Shown one piece after another: positions 34,256-42,718 of a stretch of DNA of 64,000 nt. The first letter of the stretch is position 1. The number at the start of each line of letters is the position of its first letter. The stretch is from JAFAGX01 sp035624215. Lineage in GTDB: Bacteria > Acidobacteriota > Terriglobia > Terriglobales > Acidobacteriaceae. Both the position numbers and the translations under genes were made by a program. The notes under the pieces were generated by a model. That model made no database searches and was not told where the DNA came from. It worked only from the letters and a program-made list of their open reading frames with translations. The stretch lies in contig DASPRY010000175.1 in assembly GCA_035624215.1 (NCBI GenBank), positions 1 to 64,000 on the forward strand, in the 5' to 3' direction.

Positions 34256-35629
34256 TCATGCAAAAATCTCCGGATCCAGGTCGGAAAAGAATACGTTGTG
34301 CAGGCGCTGTATCACCTGCGGGACTTCATCCTCTTCAATAACGAAGGTCAGATTAATCTCCGATGCTCCCTGGGAAATCATACGGATTTTGATGTCGCTC
34401 AGCTCCCCGAAAACACGCGCCGCGATCCCCGGGGTCTCTCTCAAATTTTCCCCGACCACGCAAACAATTGCCTTGCGGCCCTGGTATTTCACATCCGCGA
34501 GTTTAGCCAGATCGGCGGCTACCGCCGGGATCGACTCGTTTGAATCCACTGTCAACGAGACACTTACTTCGGATGTTGAGACCACATCGACTGGAACACG
34601 ATGCCGGTCGAAGGCCTCGAAAATGGCGCGCATAAAACCGTGCGCCAGCAGCATCCGCGGAGCCGCTACATCGATGATCGTGATCCGCTTCTTCGCAGCA
34701 ATGGCCTTGAAAAAATTGCGGCAGTGCGGCACTCGCGCTGCGATGCGCGTGCCTTCGCAATCCGGATTGCGCGAGTTCAGGATGTAGACAGGAATGTTTT
34801 TCTGGATGGCCGGCAGCACAGTTGCGGGGTGCAGCACCTTCGCGCCGAAATAAGCGAGCTCGGCTGCCTCATCAAAGCTGATGAGCTTGATGCGGCGCGC
34901 CTCGGGACAGAGATTGGGATCGGTGGTCATCATGCCGTCCACATCGGTCCAAATCTCAATGCGCTCAGCCCCCAGTTCAGCGCCGATGATCGCGGCAGAA
35001 TAATCCGATCCACCTCGTCCGATGGTGGTCGTGACGCCCGCTTTGGTGGCTCCAATGAAACCGCCCATCACCGGTACGCGCCCATCCGCTACCAGAGGCT
35101 GCACCTTGGCTTGCAGTCGCTCGTGAATTTCGTGCATTAACGGAGCAGCCCGAGTATGTGCGCTGTCGGTCACAATGCATTGCCGGGAGTCGATCAACGC
35201 AGCTTCGATGCCTCGCGCTGCAAACGCCGCTTTCACGATTCTGCTGGAGAGTACTTCACCGAACGCAGCTACATGATCGGTGGTCCGAGGGGTCAGTTCT
35301 CCCACTGCGGCAAGGCCGCGCAGCAGCTCATCCAAAGCTTCAAACTCCACCCCTAAGTCACCGTGAAATTGAGTGAACAGTGCTGTTCCAAGTAGCTCGC
35401 CCGCGGTGTTGTAATGGCGTTCGCGGAGTGCCCGCGAAAGCTTCAGCGCGGTTTTGCGGTCGCCGGCTCCGGCGGAACGGGCCATGCTCAGGAGCTGGTC
35501 AGTGACCTTGGCCATCGCGCTGACCACGACGACAGGTTTCTGCGGCAGACGTGCCTTGACGATGGCGGCAGCGCGATCGATCGCCTCGGCGTCTTGCACA
35601 GAGGTGCCGCCAAATTTCATGACGATCAT
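34256..35629 (-). CDS. lysC: Aspartate kinase with tandem ACT domains
   Basis: This is a 457-residue monofunctional aspartokinase. The start is taken at the ATG giving MIVMKFGGTSV; a GTG three codons upstream is also in frame. The kinase domain contains KFGGTSV, TIGRGGSDYSAA and EIWTDVDGMMTTDPNL. Two ACT domains at the C-terminus (about 300-457: RITIIDVAAPRMLLAHGFM and KAIVCVVGENLRETPGIAARV) give feedback control by lysine and/or threonine in this family. No homoserine dehydrogenase part is fused. It lies between asd and dapB in pathway order. Confidence 0.95.
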   Translation of the reverse strand: MIVMKFGGTSVQDAEAIDRAAAIVKARLPQKPVVVVSAMAKVTDQLLSMARSAGAGDRKTALKLSRALRERHYNTAGELLGTALFTQFHGDLGVEFEALDELLRGLAAVGELTPRTTDHVAAFGEVLSSRIVKAAFAARGIEAALIDSRQCIVTDSAHTRAAPLMHEIHERLQAKVQPLVADGRVPVMGGFIGATKAGVTTTIGRGGSDYSAAIIGAELGAERIEIWTDVDGMMTTDPNLCPEARRIKLISFDEAAELAYFGAKVLHPATVLPAIQKNIPVYILNSRNPDCEGTRIAARVPHCRNFFKAIAAKKRITIIDVAAPRMLLAHGFMRAIFEAFDRHRVPVDVVSTSEVSVSLTVDSNESIPAVAADLAKLADVKYQGRKAIVCVVGENLRETPGIAARVFGELSDIKIRMISQGASEINLTFVIEEDEVPQVIQRLHNVFFSDLDPEIFA

Positions 35630-35660
35630 CGGGGCCACCGGTTCTTGGATCTGGCGCGAC

Positions 35661-36713
35661 TCAATCCAGGTATCCCCGCGCTTTGAGCAATTCGGCGTTC
35701 AGCAGGGCAGCGCCGGCGGCGCCACGAATAGTGTTGTGCGAGAGCACGGTGAATTTCCAATCGAGAACGCTGCACGGACGCAGGCGGCCAACGGTAGCCG
35801 TCATTCCACAGCCTGCATCAACATCGAAACGGGGTTGTGGCCGGTCCCCCGAACTCAGATATTGCACCGGTTGCACGGGCGCGCTAGGTAGCTGCAGTTC
35901 CTGGGGCACACTGCGAAATTCATTCCAGCTCGCGATGACTTCGTCTGGTGAAGCTTTCTTGTGTAACTTTACTGAGACCGATTCCGTGTGCCCATCTTCG
36001 ACCGCAACCCGGTTGCATTGCGCACTCATGCGAAATCCTGCGGGAACCACTCTTGATCCATCAAGCTTGCCCAGAAGCTTCAAAGTTTCCTCTTCCATCT
36101 TTTCTTCTTCTTTGGCGATGTATGGAATCACATTACCCAGAATATCCAGCGATGCCACTCCGGGATATCCGGCTCCGCTCACTGCTTGCATGGTGACGAC
36201 CATCACCGTCTCTATACCAAATCTTTGCTGCAATGGGACCAGCGCCATCACCAGACCGATTGCCGAGCAGTTAGGGTTGGTGACCACAAAACCGTGCGAC
36301 TTCCTCCGCCAAGACTGACATTCCAGCAACTTTACGTGCTCAGGATTGACTTCCGGGATCAAAAGCGGCACATCGCTCTGCATGCGCAGGGCGCTGGAGT
36401 TGGAGATGACCGCACAACCAGCCTCAGCGAAGCGTGGTTCAAGTTCGGCGGCAATCGCCGCATCAAGCGCCGCGAAGATGACTTTAGGCGCGCCCTCGGG
36501 GGCGGCGGGCGAGATGCGCATATCGCCTATCCGTGGCGGCAGAGAAGTCTTCAGGCGCCAGCGGACGGCTTCGCCGTAAAGGCGGCCTTCGGAGCGATCG
36601 GAGGCGGCGAGCCAGGCTACTTCAAACCACGGATGGTGCTCGAGCAATTGCACAAAACGTTGCCCAACGACACCAGTTGCGCCCAGAATACCTACGGGAA
36701 TCTTGTTTGACAT
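35661..36713 (-). CDS. asd: Aspartate-semialdehyde dehydrogenase (archaeal/fungal type)
   Basis: Asd reduces aspartyl phosphate to the semialdehyde that feeds DAP/lysine and threonine. The 350-residue protein has the N-terminal Rossmann start VGILGATGVVGQRFVQLL and the active-site Cys in VVTNPNCSAIGLVMAL. The conserved SGAGYPGVASLDI stretch fits the archaeal/fungal branch more than the Gram-negative one. It is the first gene of the lysine block and is divergent from galT; the 96-base gap between them contains hairpins. Confidence 0.92.
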   Translation of the reverse strand: MSNKIPVGILGATGVVGQRFVQLLEHHPWFEVAWLAASDRSEGRLYGEAVRWRLKTSLPPRIGDMRISPAAPEGAPKVIFAALDAAIAAELEPRFAEAGCAVISNSSALRMQSDVPLLIPEVNPEHVKLLECQSWRRKSHGFVVTNPNCSAIGLVMALVPLQQRFGIETVMVVTMQAVSGAGYPGVASLDILGNVIPYIAKEEEKMEEETLKLLGKLDGSRVVPAGFRMSAQCNRVAVEDGHTESVSVKLHKKASPDEVIASWNEFRSVPQELQLPSAPVQPVQYLSSGDRPQPRFDVDAGCGMTATVGRLRPCSVLDWKFTVLSHNTIRGAAGAALLNAELLKARGYLD

Positions 36714-36746
36714 GTTTTTTGGATTTTACAACAGCCATAGCATCTT

Positions 36747-36775
36747 CTTGAGCGGTACGCGGCTCAAGAGTACCG
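36747..36775. other. Two alternative hairpins between asd and galT
   Basis: CTTGAGC (36747-36753) can pair with GCTCAAG (36762-36768), and CGGTAC (36753-36758) can pair with GTACCG (36770-36775). The two pairings exclude each other. The element lies in the leader region of asd on the minus strand and of galT on the plus strand. No U-run follows on either strand, so it is not a simple terminator, and no lysine riboswitch consensus was seen. Confidence 0.35.
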
Positions 36776-36809
36776 AGGGAATTGCCGATTAGGAATCTAA
36801 GGAGTCTCT

Positions 36810-37826
36810 ATGCCCGAACTGAGGCAAAATTTTGCCACCAAAGAGTGGGTCATCATCGCCACCGAACGCGCGAAGCGCCCCAAGGAACTGGCCCGGCGGG
36901 AGGCGCCCAAAGTGCTGGCCTCATTCGTTGCCAGTTGCCCGTTCTGTCCCGGTAACGAGAACAAGACTCCGCCGGAAGTATTGCGCATCCCATCACCAGG
37001 CAATGGAAGCTGGCAAGTGCGTCTGGTACCCAATAAATTTGCGGCCCTTGCTCGCGACATCGAGCTCACCCGGACTATTCACCGCTCGAGGCGGAGCATC
37101 GCCGGCTTTGGAGTGCACGACGTAATCATTGAGACACCTGACCACTCCCAGGTAACTGCTCTGATGGATGACGCTCACGTCGCGAACGTATTGGGGGCTT
37201 ACAAATCGCGTTATGACGAACTTAGCCTTGATCCTCGCATCGCCCACATCACCATATTCAAGAACCACGGCCTGGACGCCGGCACCAGCCTGGAGCATCC
37301 CCACTCCCAACTGATCGCCACTCCGGTGATCTCCAGCCAGGTGCGCGGACGCTTTCAGGTCGCCTTGCAGCATTACGATGACTACGGAGAATGCATGTTC
37401 TGCCAGATGATTGAAGAAGAACTGGCTGAAGAGGATCGAATCGTGCTTAGGACTGAGCATTTTGTTGCTCTTGAGCCGTTCGCGTCACCCACCCCGTTTG
37501 CGACCCATATTTTTCCACGGCGACACATGGCGAATTTCGGCGATATCAGCGCCGCTGAGATAATGGATCTGGCCCGCACGTTAAGAAAAGTCTTAGGAAA
37601 GCTCTACCATGGTTTAGGCGATCCGGATTTCAACTACACCTTGCGCAGCGCCCCTGCCGAGTTGCACGGCGTAAAGTATTTTCACTGGTATGTCAGCATT
37701 ATTCCTCGCCTGACTCGCGTTGCCGGGTTCGAGTTGGGATCGGGAATGTTCATCAACACCGTTCCGCCCGAGTCAGCGGCGGAGTTCCTGCGGAATGTAA
37801 AGACAGAAGCCGCTATCGGAGCGTGA
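36810..37826 (+). CDS. galT: Galactose-1-phosphate uridylyltransferase family
   Basis: GalT moves UMP between UDP-glucose and galactose-1-phosphate in the Leloir pathway. The 338-residue protein has a zinc-type CPFCPGNE motif (C43/C46), the catalytic triad region HPHSQLIATP (HPH at 163-165), a further CxxC (C195/C198) and the C-terminal FHWYVSIIPRL. The HIT-like fold and motif order are intact. No other gal genes adjoin it, so the donor/acceptor pair could differ from the classical one. AAGGAG lies six bases before the ATG. Confidence 0.88.
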   Translation: MPELRQNFATKEWVIIATERAKRPKELARREAPKVLASFVASCPFCPGNENKTPPEVLRIPSPGNGSWQVRLVPNKFAALARDIELTRTIHRSRRSIAGFGVHDVIIETPDHSQVTALMDDAHVANVLGAYKSRYDELSLDPRIAHITIFKNHGLDAGTSLEHPHSQLIATPVISSQVRGRFQVALQHYDDYGECMFCQMIEEELAEEDRIVLRTEHFVALEPFASPTPFATHIFPRRHMANFGDISAAEIMDLARTLRKVLGKLYHGLGDPDFNYTLRSAPAELHGVKYFHWYVSIIPRLTRVAGFELGSGMFINTVPPESAAEFLRNVKTEAAIGA

Positions 37827-37866
37827 TTCCACGAGCTGCAGAGAGTGAGTAAAGCACCCAAAAACA

Positions 37867-38958
37867 TTACGAGTGTTGCTCAGTGACTTCCGTCCCGAAT
37901 GAATATTCATTCAGCGGCCCGAAGCGCTTCTTTTCCGCATACACTCGCCAGCGCCGCCACACGATGCGCAAGCTCGCCATAACTGGAATGGAAAGATAAA
38001 CCCCAAGGACACCTGCGATCTCGCCGCCCGCGAGCACCCCAAACAGGGCCGCTAAGGGATGTAGTTCGACGCTCCGGCCCATAATTCGGGGTGCTATGAC
38101 GTAATCCTGCACCATACGCCACACGCACAGAAAAACCAGCAAAATCAACCAGTGGGAATAGCTGGTGAGAAGTGCCACCAGGAGGATCAAAGCGGCGGCT
38201 ACCAAAGGTCCCACGACTGGAATAAATTCCATAAAGCCGCCGGCCGTGGCCAGCATCAACGCGTAAGGCACCTTCATCAGGGCCATGAACGATCCATAAA
38301 CCACGAACGAAAATAGCGCCAGGGTAAGTTGAGCACGAATGAATAGCGCGAGCATTTCATTGAGGTCGCTGCGCACTCCTTCCAGAAACTCGCGCTGGGG
38401 CTTGGTCTGAACCAAAGACGCAGCAGCCTCGGCAAAGTTCCGGCCATCCTTCAAAAAGAAAACTGCCAGAATGGGAATCACGATCAACAGCCAGGAGTTC
38501 TTGGCGACCTCAGCGATTCGAATCCCAATGTCCTGGGCAATCTTCAGCAAATCTTCGCGATGATTTGCCAGAAATGTCTCTGCCGTCCGGATGTTGGGCA
38601 AGCTCCACCCATGTTCAACACCGATGGTCACCGCAATATTGCCAGAGCTGATTTGGTCCAGCATTTTGGGCAGGGCCTGACTCAAACGTTGCGCCTCGTG
38701 GCCGATTCTCGGACCCACGAAAAAGAAAAACGTAGCAAGCAGGCTGGCAATCAGGAGGTAAATGATGGTGATCGCCAGCCCACGGCTGTGGGTCCATTTT
38801 TCCAGTCCGGAAACTGCCGGATCAACCAGGTAAGCGAAAAGAATCGCAAAAAGGAAGGCGATTAATGTGTGCCGTGCGACATACAAAAACCCCAGCCCCA
38901 GAGCGAAAAGCAGGGTAGTGGTCAAAACACGGCCCGCGCGTGCGTCGATGAGAGCCAA
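37867..38958 (-). CDS. AI-2E/PerM-family membrane protein
   Basis: This 363-residue inner-membrane protein has about seven or eight helices in the pattern of the AI-2E/PerM family: two N-terminal helices, a large loop, then the IPILAVFFLKDG segment and the C-terminal helices with FIPVVGPLVAAALILLVALL and the family signature near GVYLSIPVMASLRIVWRRW. Members were linked to AI-2 export or to Na+/H+ antiport; the function here is unknown. Its start is six bases after the stop of the secreted protein gene, as part of an aroK operon. Confidence 0.85.
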   Translation of the reverse strand: MALIDARAGRVLTTTLLFALGLGFLYVARHTLIAFLFAILFAYLVDPAVSGLEKWTHSRGLAITIIYLLIASLLATFFFFVGPRIGHEAQRLSQALPKMLDQISSGNIAVTIGVEHGWSLPNIRTAETFLANHREDLLKIAQDIGIRIAEVAKNSWLLIVIPILAVFFLKDGRNFAEAAASLVQTKPQREFLEGVRSDLNEMLALFIRAQLTLALFSFVVYGSFMALMKVPYALMLATAGGFMEFIPVVGPLVAAALILLVALLTSYSHWLILLVFLCVWRMVQDYVIAPRIMGRSVELHPLAALFGVLAGGEIAGVLGVYLSIPVMASLRIVWRRWRVYAEKKRFGPLNEYSFGTEVTEQHS

Positions 38959-38964
38959 AGCCGG

Positions 38965-39720
38965 CTAATCTCGAATAATTTCGGTGTTAGTGCTCACATC
39001 CAGAATTTTTTGCAATTTCAACTGGTCGTCCAGCCACAAAGCCCAATCTCCGGCTTCGCTTTTCACGTCCAGCCGGATGAGCTCCCGCTCGGCGTTGTGA
39101 AGTGAGATTTTTTCTCTGCCCGAGTACTGCACTCCCACCGACATCGACTGACGGGTATGTGGATTCAAGGTTCCGAGTTGCACAAGTTGTTTCAAAGGAC
39201 AGGAAATCTGGCCGCTTTCCTGCTTGCAGGACGTGGCCAGAAACTTCCATGCCAAAACCTCTCTCTGAATCAGGAAGTAATCGTCCAGGATCGTGGTGGA
39301 TGCGGGCAGCAAGAAGGGCTGTTCCTGAGGCTTATCCTGTAAACTTTTGCTAAAACGCTCGGTCAGGAAGTTTTCGTCGGGGAACACCATGGCATGCGAA
39401 TCTCCTGGACTGGTCTCTTTCCATTGGTAGTTCTTCAGCTCGCCGGTGGGTGTCAGCTCCAAGTCGGAATTCTGCGCAGCTTTCTGCATACCAGCTTCGG
39501 TATTGAATTCTGAGGTTACAGAACTGCCGGTCGCGCCTTGCTGGACAGAGAAAGTCTCAGTCGCTACTCGTTTTCCGTTCATGAACACACCGAAGGAACC
39601 CGAGTCCACGGTTTGTGCGGCTGGCGATTTTGGAGTGGAGGCCGAGAGCGCCAGGGGGCAGAGAAACGCCAAAGCCAGGACGAATTGCCCCATGCCGTTC
39701 ACCAATCTGCGATGTTTCAT
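38965..39720 (-). CDS. Secreted protein of unknown function downstream of aroK
   Basis: The ATG at 39720 overlaps the aroK stop as ATGA, which fixes the start and shows translational coupling. MKHRRLVNGMGQFVLALAFL is a signal peptide, cut near LALSAS. The mature part of about 220 residues reads as a DUF6134-like / outer-membrane-associated beta protein with FGVFMNGKRVATETFSV and a Cys pair in ATSCKQESGQISCPL. No catalytic motif is seen. The order aroK, this gene, AI-2E gene is one operon. Confidence 0.68.
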   Translation of the reverse strand: MKHRRLVNGMGQFVLALAFLCPLALSASTPKSPAAQTVDSGSFGVFMNGKRVATETFSVQQGATGSSVTSEFNTEAGMQKAAQNSDLELTPTGELKNYQWKETSPGDSHAMVFPDENFLTERFSKSLQDKPQEQPFLLPASTTILDDYFLIQREVLAWKFLATSCKQESGQISCPLKQLVQLGTLNPHTRQSMSVGVQYSGREKISLHNAERELIRLDVKSEAGDWALWLDDQLKLQKILDVSTNTEIIRD

Positions 39721-40289
39721 TCCAGTCCGAGACTGCATGCCACCTCCGCTGCAACTGTTTCTACATCTTTGCCGCCCGTATCTACGTGTAGCCCAGCCCT
39801 CATGTACTGCGGCCGGCGGGCTTCATAGAGCCCACGGAATTGCTCCATGTCGCGGCGGAGGGGACGCTCGCTTGCCTGCTCCTGGCAACGCCGCCAAAGT
39901 TCCTCAACCGGTGCATCCAGGAACACAACCGGGAACCCGGAGTCGCGCACAGCCACTGCGGTCGCGGGCTGCGCGAAGGCCCCACCACCAAGCGCTATGA
40001 CTCGGCGCGAAAACCCTGCACTGGACAACAATTCTCTGATCGTCTCCTGCTCCAGAGTTCGAAACGCTGCCTCTCCTGCCAGCCGGAAAATCTGCTCAAT
40101 CGTCTGCTGTGCGCGAGCCTCGATTCGCTCGTCCACATCTTCAAAGGTCCAACCCAAACGGTGAGCCAGAGCTTGCCCAACCGTAGTCTTCCCCGCGCCC
40201 ATGAAGCCCACCAAAAAGACTACACGCGTCGCGGCGCCACGTCCCGTAACCGGAGTAACCGAAGGACGTTGAACCGTAAGGGGTTTCAT
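39717..40289 (-). CDS. aroK: Shikimate kinase
   Basis: AroK phosphorylates shikimate in aromatic amino acid synthesis. The 190-residue protein has the P-loop GFMGAGKTTVGQ, the shikimate-binding Asp in FEDVDERIE, the segment GEAAFRTLEQE with the conserved GExxFR motif, and the Gly-rich GGGAFAQ stretch. A lid with RPLRRDMEQF follows. The length is slightly above the usual 170-175. It heads an operon with two membrane/secreted genes. Confidence 0.93.
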   Translation of the reverse strand: MKPLTVQRPSVTPVTGRGAATRVVFLVGFMGAGKTTVGQALAHRLGWTFEDVDERIEARAQQTIEQIFRLAGEAAFRTLEQETIRELLSSAGFSRRVIALGGGAFAQPATAVAVRDSGFPVVFLDAPVEELWRRCQEQASERPLRRDMEQFRGLYEARRPQYMRAGLHVDTGGKDVETVAAEVACSLGLE

Positions 40290-40334
40290 GAATTCAAGCG
40301 CGCCACTGAGTCTTGCGATTCGCCGGTTTGATGT

Positions 40335-41183
40335 TTAGCGTTTCTTGAGGTGGATTTTACCACTGAAAGAAAGCAGCTTGACCGAGGAGGCTGCTTTTCC
40401 CATGGTGCCTGCAAAGGCACTCCCAGCTTTGACGGCAAAGGAAGTGTGAGCTGGTTGAAGCGGGAAATCGTTGATGACTTGTCCCTGCGAAGAACTGGCA
40501 AGTACATCCATGGAGGCGTAAGGTGGCGCCGTGGCGTCGATGTCACCGGTGTGGGTCATCAAAGAATATTCGCCACCGCCCCCGAAATCCCCGTCATAGA
40601 CGATCCGGCCGCTATTCGAATTTACGTGGACCAGCGGACCACTCACCGACATTAGCGAGACCTCACCTGCCACTGAGGTGATTTCCACATGCCCATCAGT
40701 GACGTTGGTGAGAGTGACTGGCCCATTCAAAGTCTTGATGTGCACATGTCCGTCAGCCATGTCGCGCACATCCACGTTGGCCGTGTTGCCCTCCAGAATG
40801 ACATCGCCACGCAGTCTCTCGGCATGCAGAGGCCCGGTGGCTGAGCGCAAAGTCACACTGGCATCGGCGGGCACGAGCACCTCATAGTCCACGCGGCCGC
40901 TTGTGGCATCGGCACCTGGCAAAAGATGGGTTGAAATAGAGATGCGGCTGCCGCTGTGGCTTTCATCAATTTCGGCTTTATCGGAATGAAGAATCGCGGT
41001 TACCACTACATGTTTTCCTGCGGAAGGTCTTACGGAGATCGGTCCGAATTGATTGACCACGGAGACGCTGGCCCGGCGATGGACTCTGAAATGGAATTCT
41101 TTGCGGGTTTCCGCAGCAGCTAAAACTGCCGCCATTAGGACGGCCACAATCACCAGCGCTGAGACCCTGTTCCCGCGGCGCAT
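40335..41183 (-). CDS. DUF4097-type exported beta-helix protein
   Basis: The start at 41183 has AGAGG six bases before it and gives a signal peptide (MRRGNRVSALVIVAVLMAAV...). The mature part (about 255 residues) is a right-handed beta-helix-like chain of short repeats typical of DUF4097/DUF4098: SVVNQFGPISVRPSAGKHVV, LNGPVTLTNVTDGHVEITSV, SVSGPLVHVNSNSGRIVYDGDF. In this phylum such genes commonly follow an ECF sigma / anti-sigma pair, as here (44 bases after the anti-sigma stop). The protein may be an envelope-stress effector, which is inference. Confidence 0.75.
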   Translation of the reverse strand: MRRGNRVSALVIVAVLMAAVLAAAETRKEFHFRVHRRASVSVVNQFGPISVRPSAGKHVVVTAILHSDKAEIDESHSGSRISISTHLLPGADATSGRVDYEVLVPADASVTLRSATGPLHAERLRGDVILEGNTANVDVRDMADGHVHIKTLNGPVTLTNVTDGHVEITSVAGEVSLMSVSGPLVHVNSNSGRIVYDGDFGGGGEYSLMTHTGDIDATAPPYASMDVLASSSQGQVINDFPLQPAHTSFAVKAGSAFAGTMGKAASSVKLLSFSGKIHLKKR

Positions 41184-41226
41184 AGTCAACCTCTTCCCCA
41201 CATCCGTCTGGCTCGGCCTGAGCATA

Positions 41227-41844
41227 TTACTGCAGAGCACGGTTCATGGCCATCTCATAAACCATGGCCTTCTGCTCATAGGCGTTCATTAAGTACTGCT
41301 GGGCAATCTGATCATTGGGGTTATCATGAGCTGAGAGCTCGGCATCCCGTATATAGGCCTCTACCGCGCGCAAATTGGATTCATAGGACGCGCGCATCGC
41401 TGGCGCGCGCGCGGCGATCGCCTCAAGAACCTGGTCCTCATCGGGGGTGGTGCCCGAGCTTTTTACGGCCTGCGCTGCCGGTGGGGTCTGGGCGAGTTGA
41501 CTGTTTACGCGACGGTGCATCACTAGCAGCGCGGAGCCGAATAAGATAGCAGCGGCAATTGGCACCAACCAGGCAAATCGCCAGCGGGGTAACCGCGCGG
41601 CCGCCGGTACAAGCTGCAGTTGGGGGGGACGGATCAAATCCTCCCGCCGCAATGCAGCCTCGATCGAATGCCAGACCTGTTGACTGGGCTCGTAATCGTC
41701 CAAAAGCCGCGCTGTTTGCGCAATGGCGTTCAGATCGGAAACTAAACTCGAACACGAAGAGCAGGTTCTCAGATGTTCTTCCTGCTCGCTATTGTGGCCG
41801 CCCTCAAGCTCAGGCAGGACCCGTTCAAATTCATCACAGGTCAT
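41227..41844 (-). CDS. Zinc-finger anti-sigma factor
   Basis: This 205-residue membrane protein has an N-terminal zf-HC2 motif with HLRTCSSC (HxxxCxxC) within the first 35 residues, which binds zinc and traps an ECF sigma factor in the cytosol. A membrane helix follows at about residues 89-108 (WRFAWLVPIAAAILFGSALL). The C-terminal periplasmic part of about 95 residues ends in a helical QYLMNAYEQKAMVYEM segment. It is 37 bases after the sigma gene, so it most likely controls that factor by regulated proteolysis. Confidence 0.88.
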   Translation of the reverse strand: MTCDEFERVLPELEGGHNSEQEEHLRTCSSCSSLVSDLNAIAQTARLLDDYEPSQQVWHSIEAALRREDLIRPPQLQLVPAAARLPRWRFAWLVPIAAAILFGSALLVMHRRVNSQLAQTPPAAQAVKSSGTTPDEDQVLEAIAARAPAMRASYESNLRAVEAYIRDAELSAHDNPNDQIAQQYLMNAYEQKAMVYEMAMNRALQ

Positions 41845-41881
41845 ACTACCTTTCTCCCCGACATCGCAATTCCTTCACTCC

Positions 41882-42484
41882 TCACGGCTTGGTGGCTTTT
41901 TCAGCTCTGCTCATTTTGAGGAGTTCTCGCAATCTCATTCTAGCTTTGTGCAACTGCGACTTGCTGTTGCCAATCGAACACCCGACGATCCGAGCAATCT
42001 CGTTGTGCTCATAACCTTCAACGTCATGGAGCAGGAACACCGCCCGGTAACCCGGCGGCAGATTTTCGATAGCATGCTCCAATTGTAAGCGGTCGATGGA
42101 GCCCGCCAATCTTACATCTTCCCCACCCGGTTCTTTCCTATGGGATTCCTCCTCCGTCTCAATGGTCTCTTCCAGGGGGACCACCGCCAGCCCTTTTTTT
42201 CGCAACTGCATCAGCACAACATTCACGGCCATGCGATGCAGCCAGGTAGAAAACGCAGACTCGCCGCGAAACGTAGCGATCTTGCGAAACAACTGCAGAA
42301 ACGCCTCCTGAGTCAGGTCTTCAGCAGCAGCCGTGTTAGCCGTCATGCGAAGGCATAATGAATACACACGACGCTTATGCAGGTGATAGAGACTCTCAAA
42401 AGCCTCCGCATCACCCTGCTTGGCTCGCTCAATGGCCTCAGCTTCAGAGAGCTTGTCGCCCTGCAGTTTTCTCGCGCCCGTCAA
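41882..42484 (-). CDS. ECF RNA polymerase sigma factor
   Basis: This 200-residue sigma-70 family group 4 factor has region 2 (LYHLHKRRVYSLCLRMTAN... with AEDLTQEAFLQLFRKIATFRG) and region 4 (IENLPPGYRAVFLLHDVEGYEHNEIARIVG, helix-turn-helix). The linker carries a charged Glu-rich stretch. It is likely started by the TTG preceded by AAGG. The downstream anti-sigma and DUF4097 genes make it a typical envelope-stress module. A hairpin lies just upstream (42498-42521). Confidence 0.92.
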   Translation of the reverse strand: MTGARKLQGDKLSEAEAIERAKQGDAEAFESLYHLHKRRVYSLCLRMTANTAAAEDLTQEAFLQLFRKIATFRGESAFSTWLHRMAVNVVLMQLRKKGLAVVPLEETIETEEESHRKEPGGEDVRLAGSIDRLQLEHAIENLPPGYRAVFLLHDVEGYEHNEIARIVGCSIGNSKSQLHKARMRLRELLKMSRAEKATKP

Positions 42485-42497
42485 GTTGCCTTAATCC

Positions 42498-42521
42498 GGC
42501 CGCACTCAGTCTGATGCGGCC
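42498..42521. other. Hairpin upstream of the ECF sigma gene
   Basis: GGCCGCA (42498-42504) and TGCGGCC (42515-42521) form a perfect 7-bp stem with a 10-base loop, 14 bases before the TTG start of the sigma factor and more than 190 bases after the MFS stop. It could shape the sigma leader mRNA. It is not followed by a T-run. Confidence 0.4.
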
Positions 42522-42718
42522 TAAATATCTTTGCGTTGTACTGGTTGCAGTTACTTCCGGTGGTGGAAGATCGCTATCCCCTGGGTGCCTCCCCCGCTGC
42601 CCGCATTCCAGCAGGTCAATAACGGCGCCGCTTCCACCTACTTCCCTATAGATTCGGTACTTATACCCCAAGACCCACAAACAATCGTCAAGGGCCGGTC
42701 AAATGCTGGTCAAAGGCT

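Noticed and set aside
36714..36809. Lysine riboswitch upstream of asd
   Set aside because: The leader is too short and lacks the conserved lysine-aptamer elements; only local hairpins are present.
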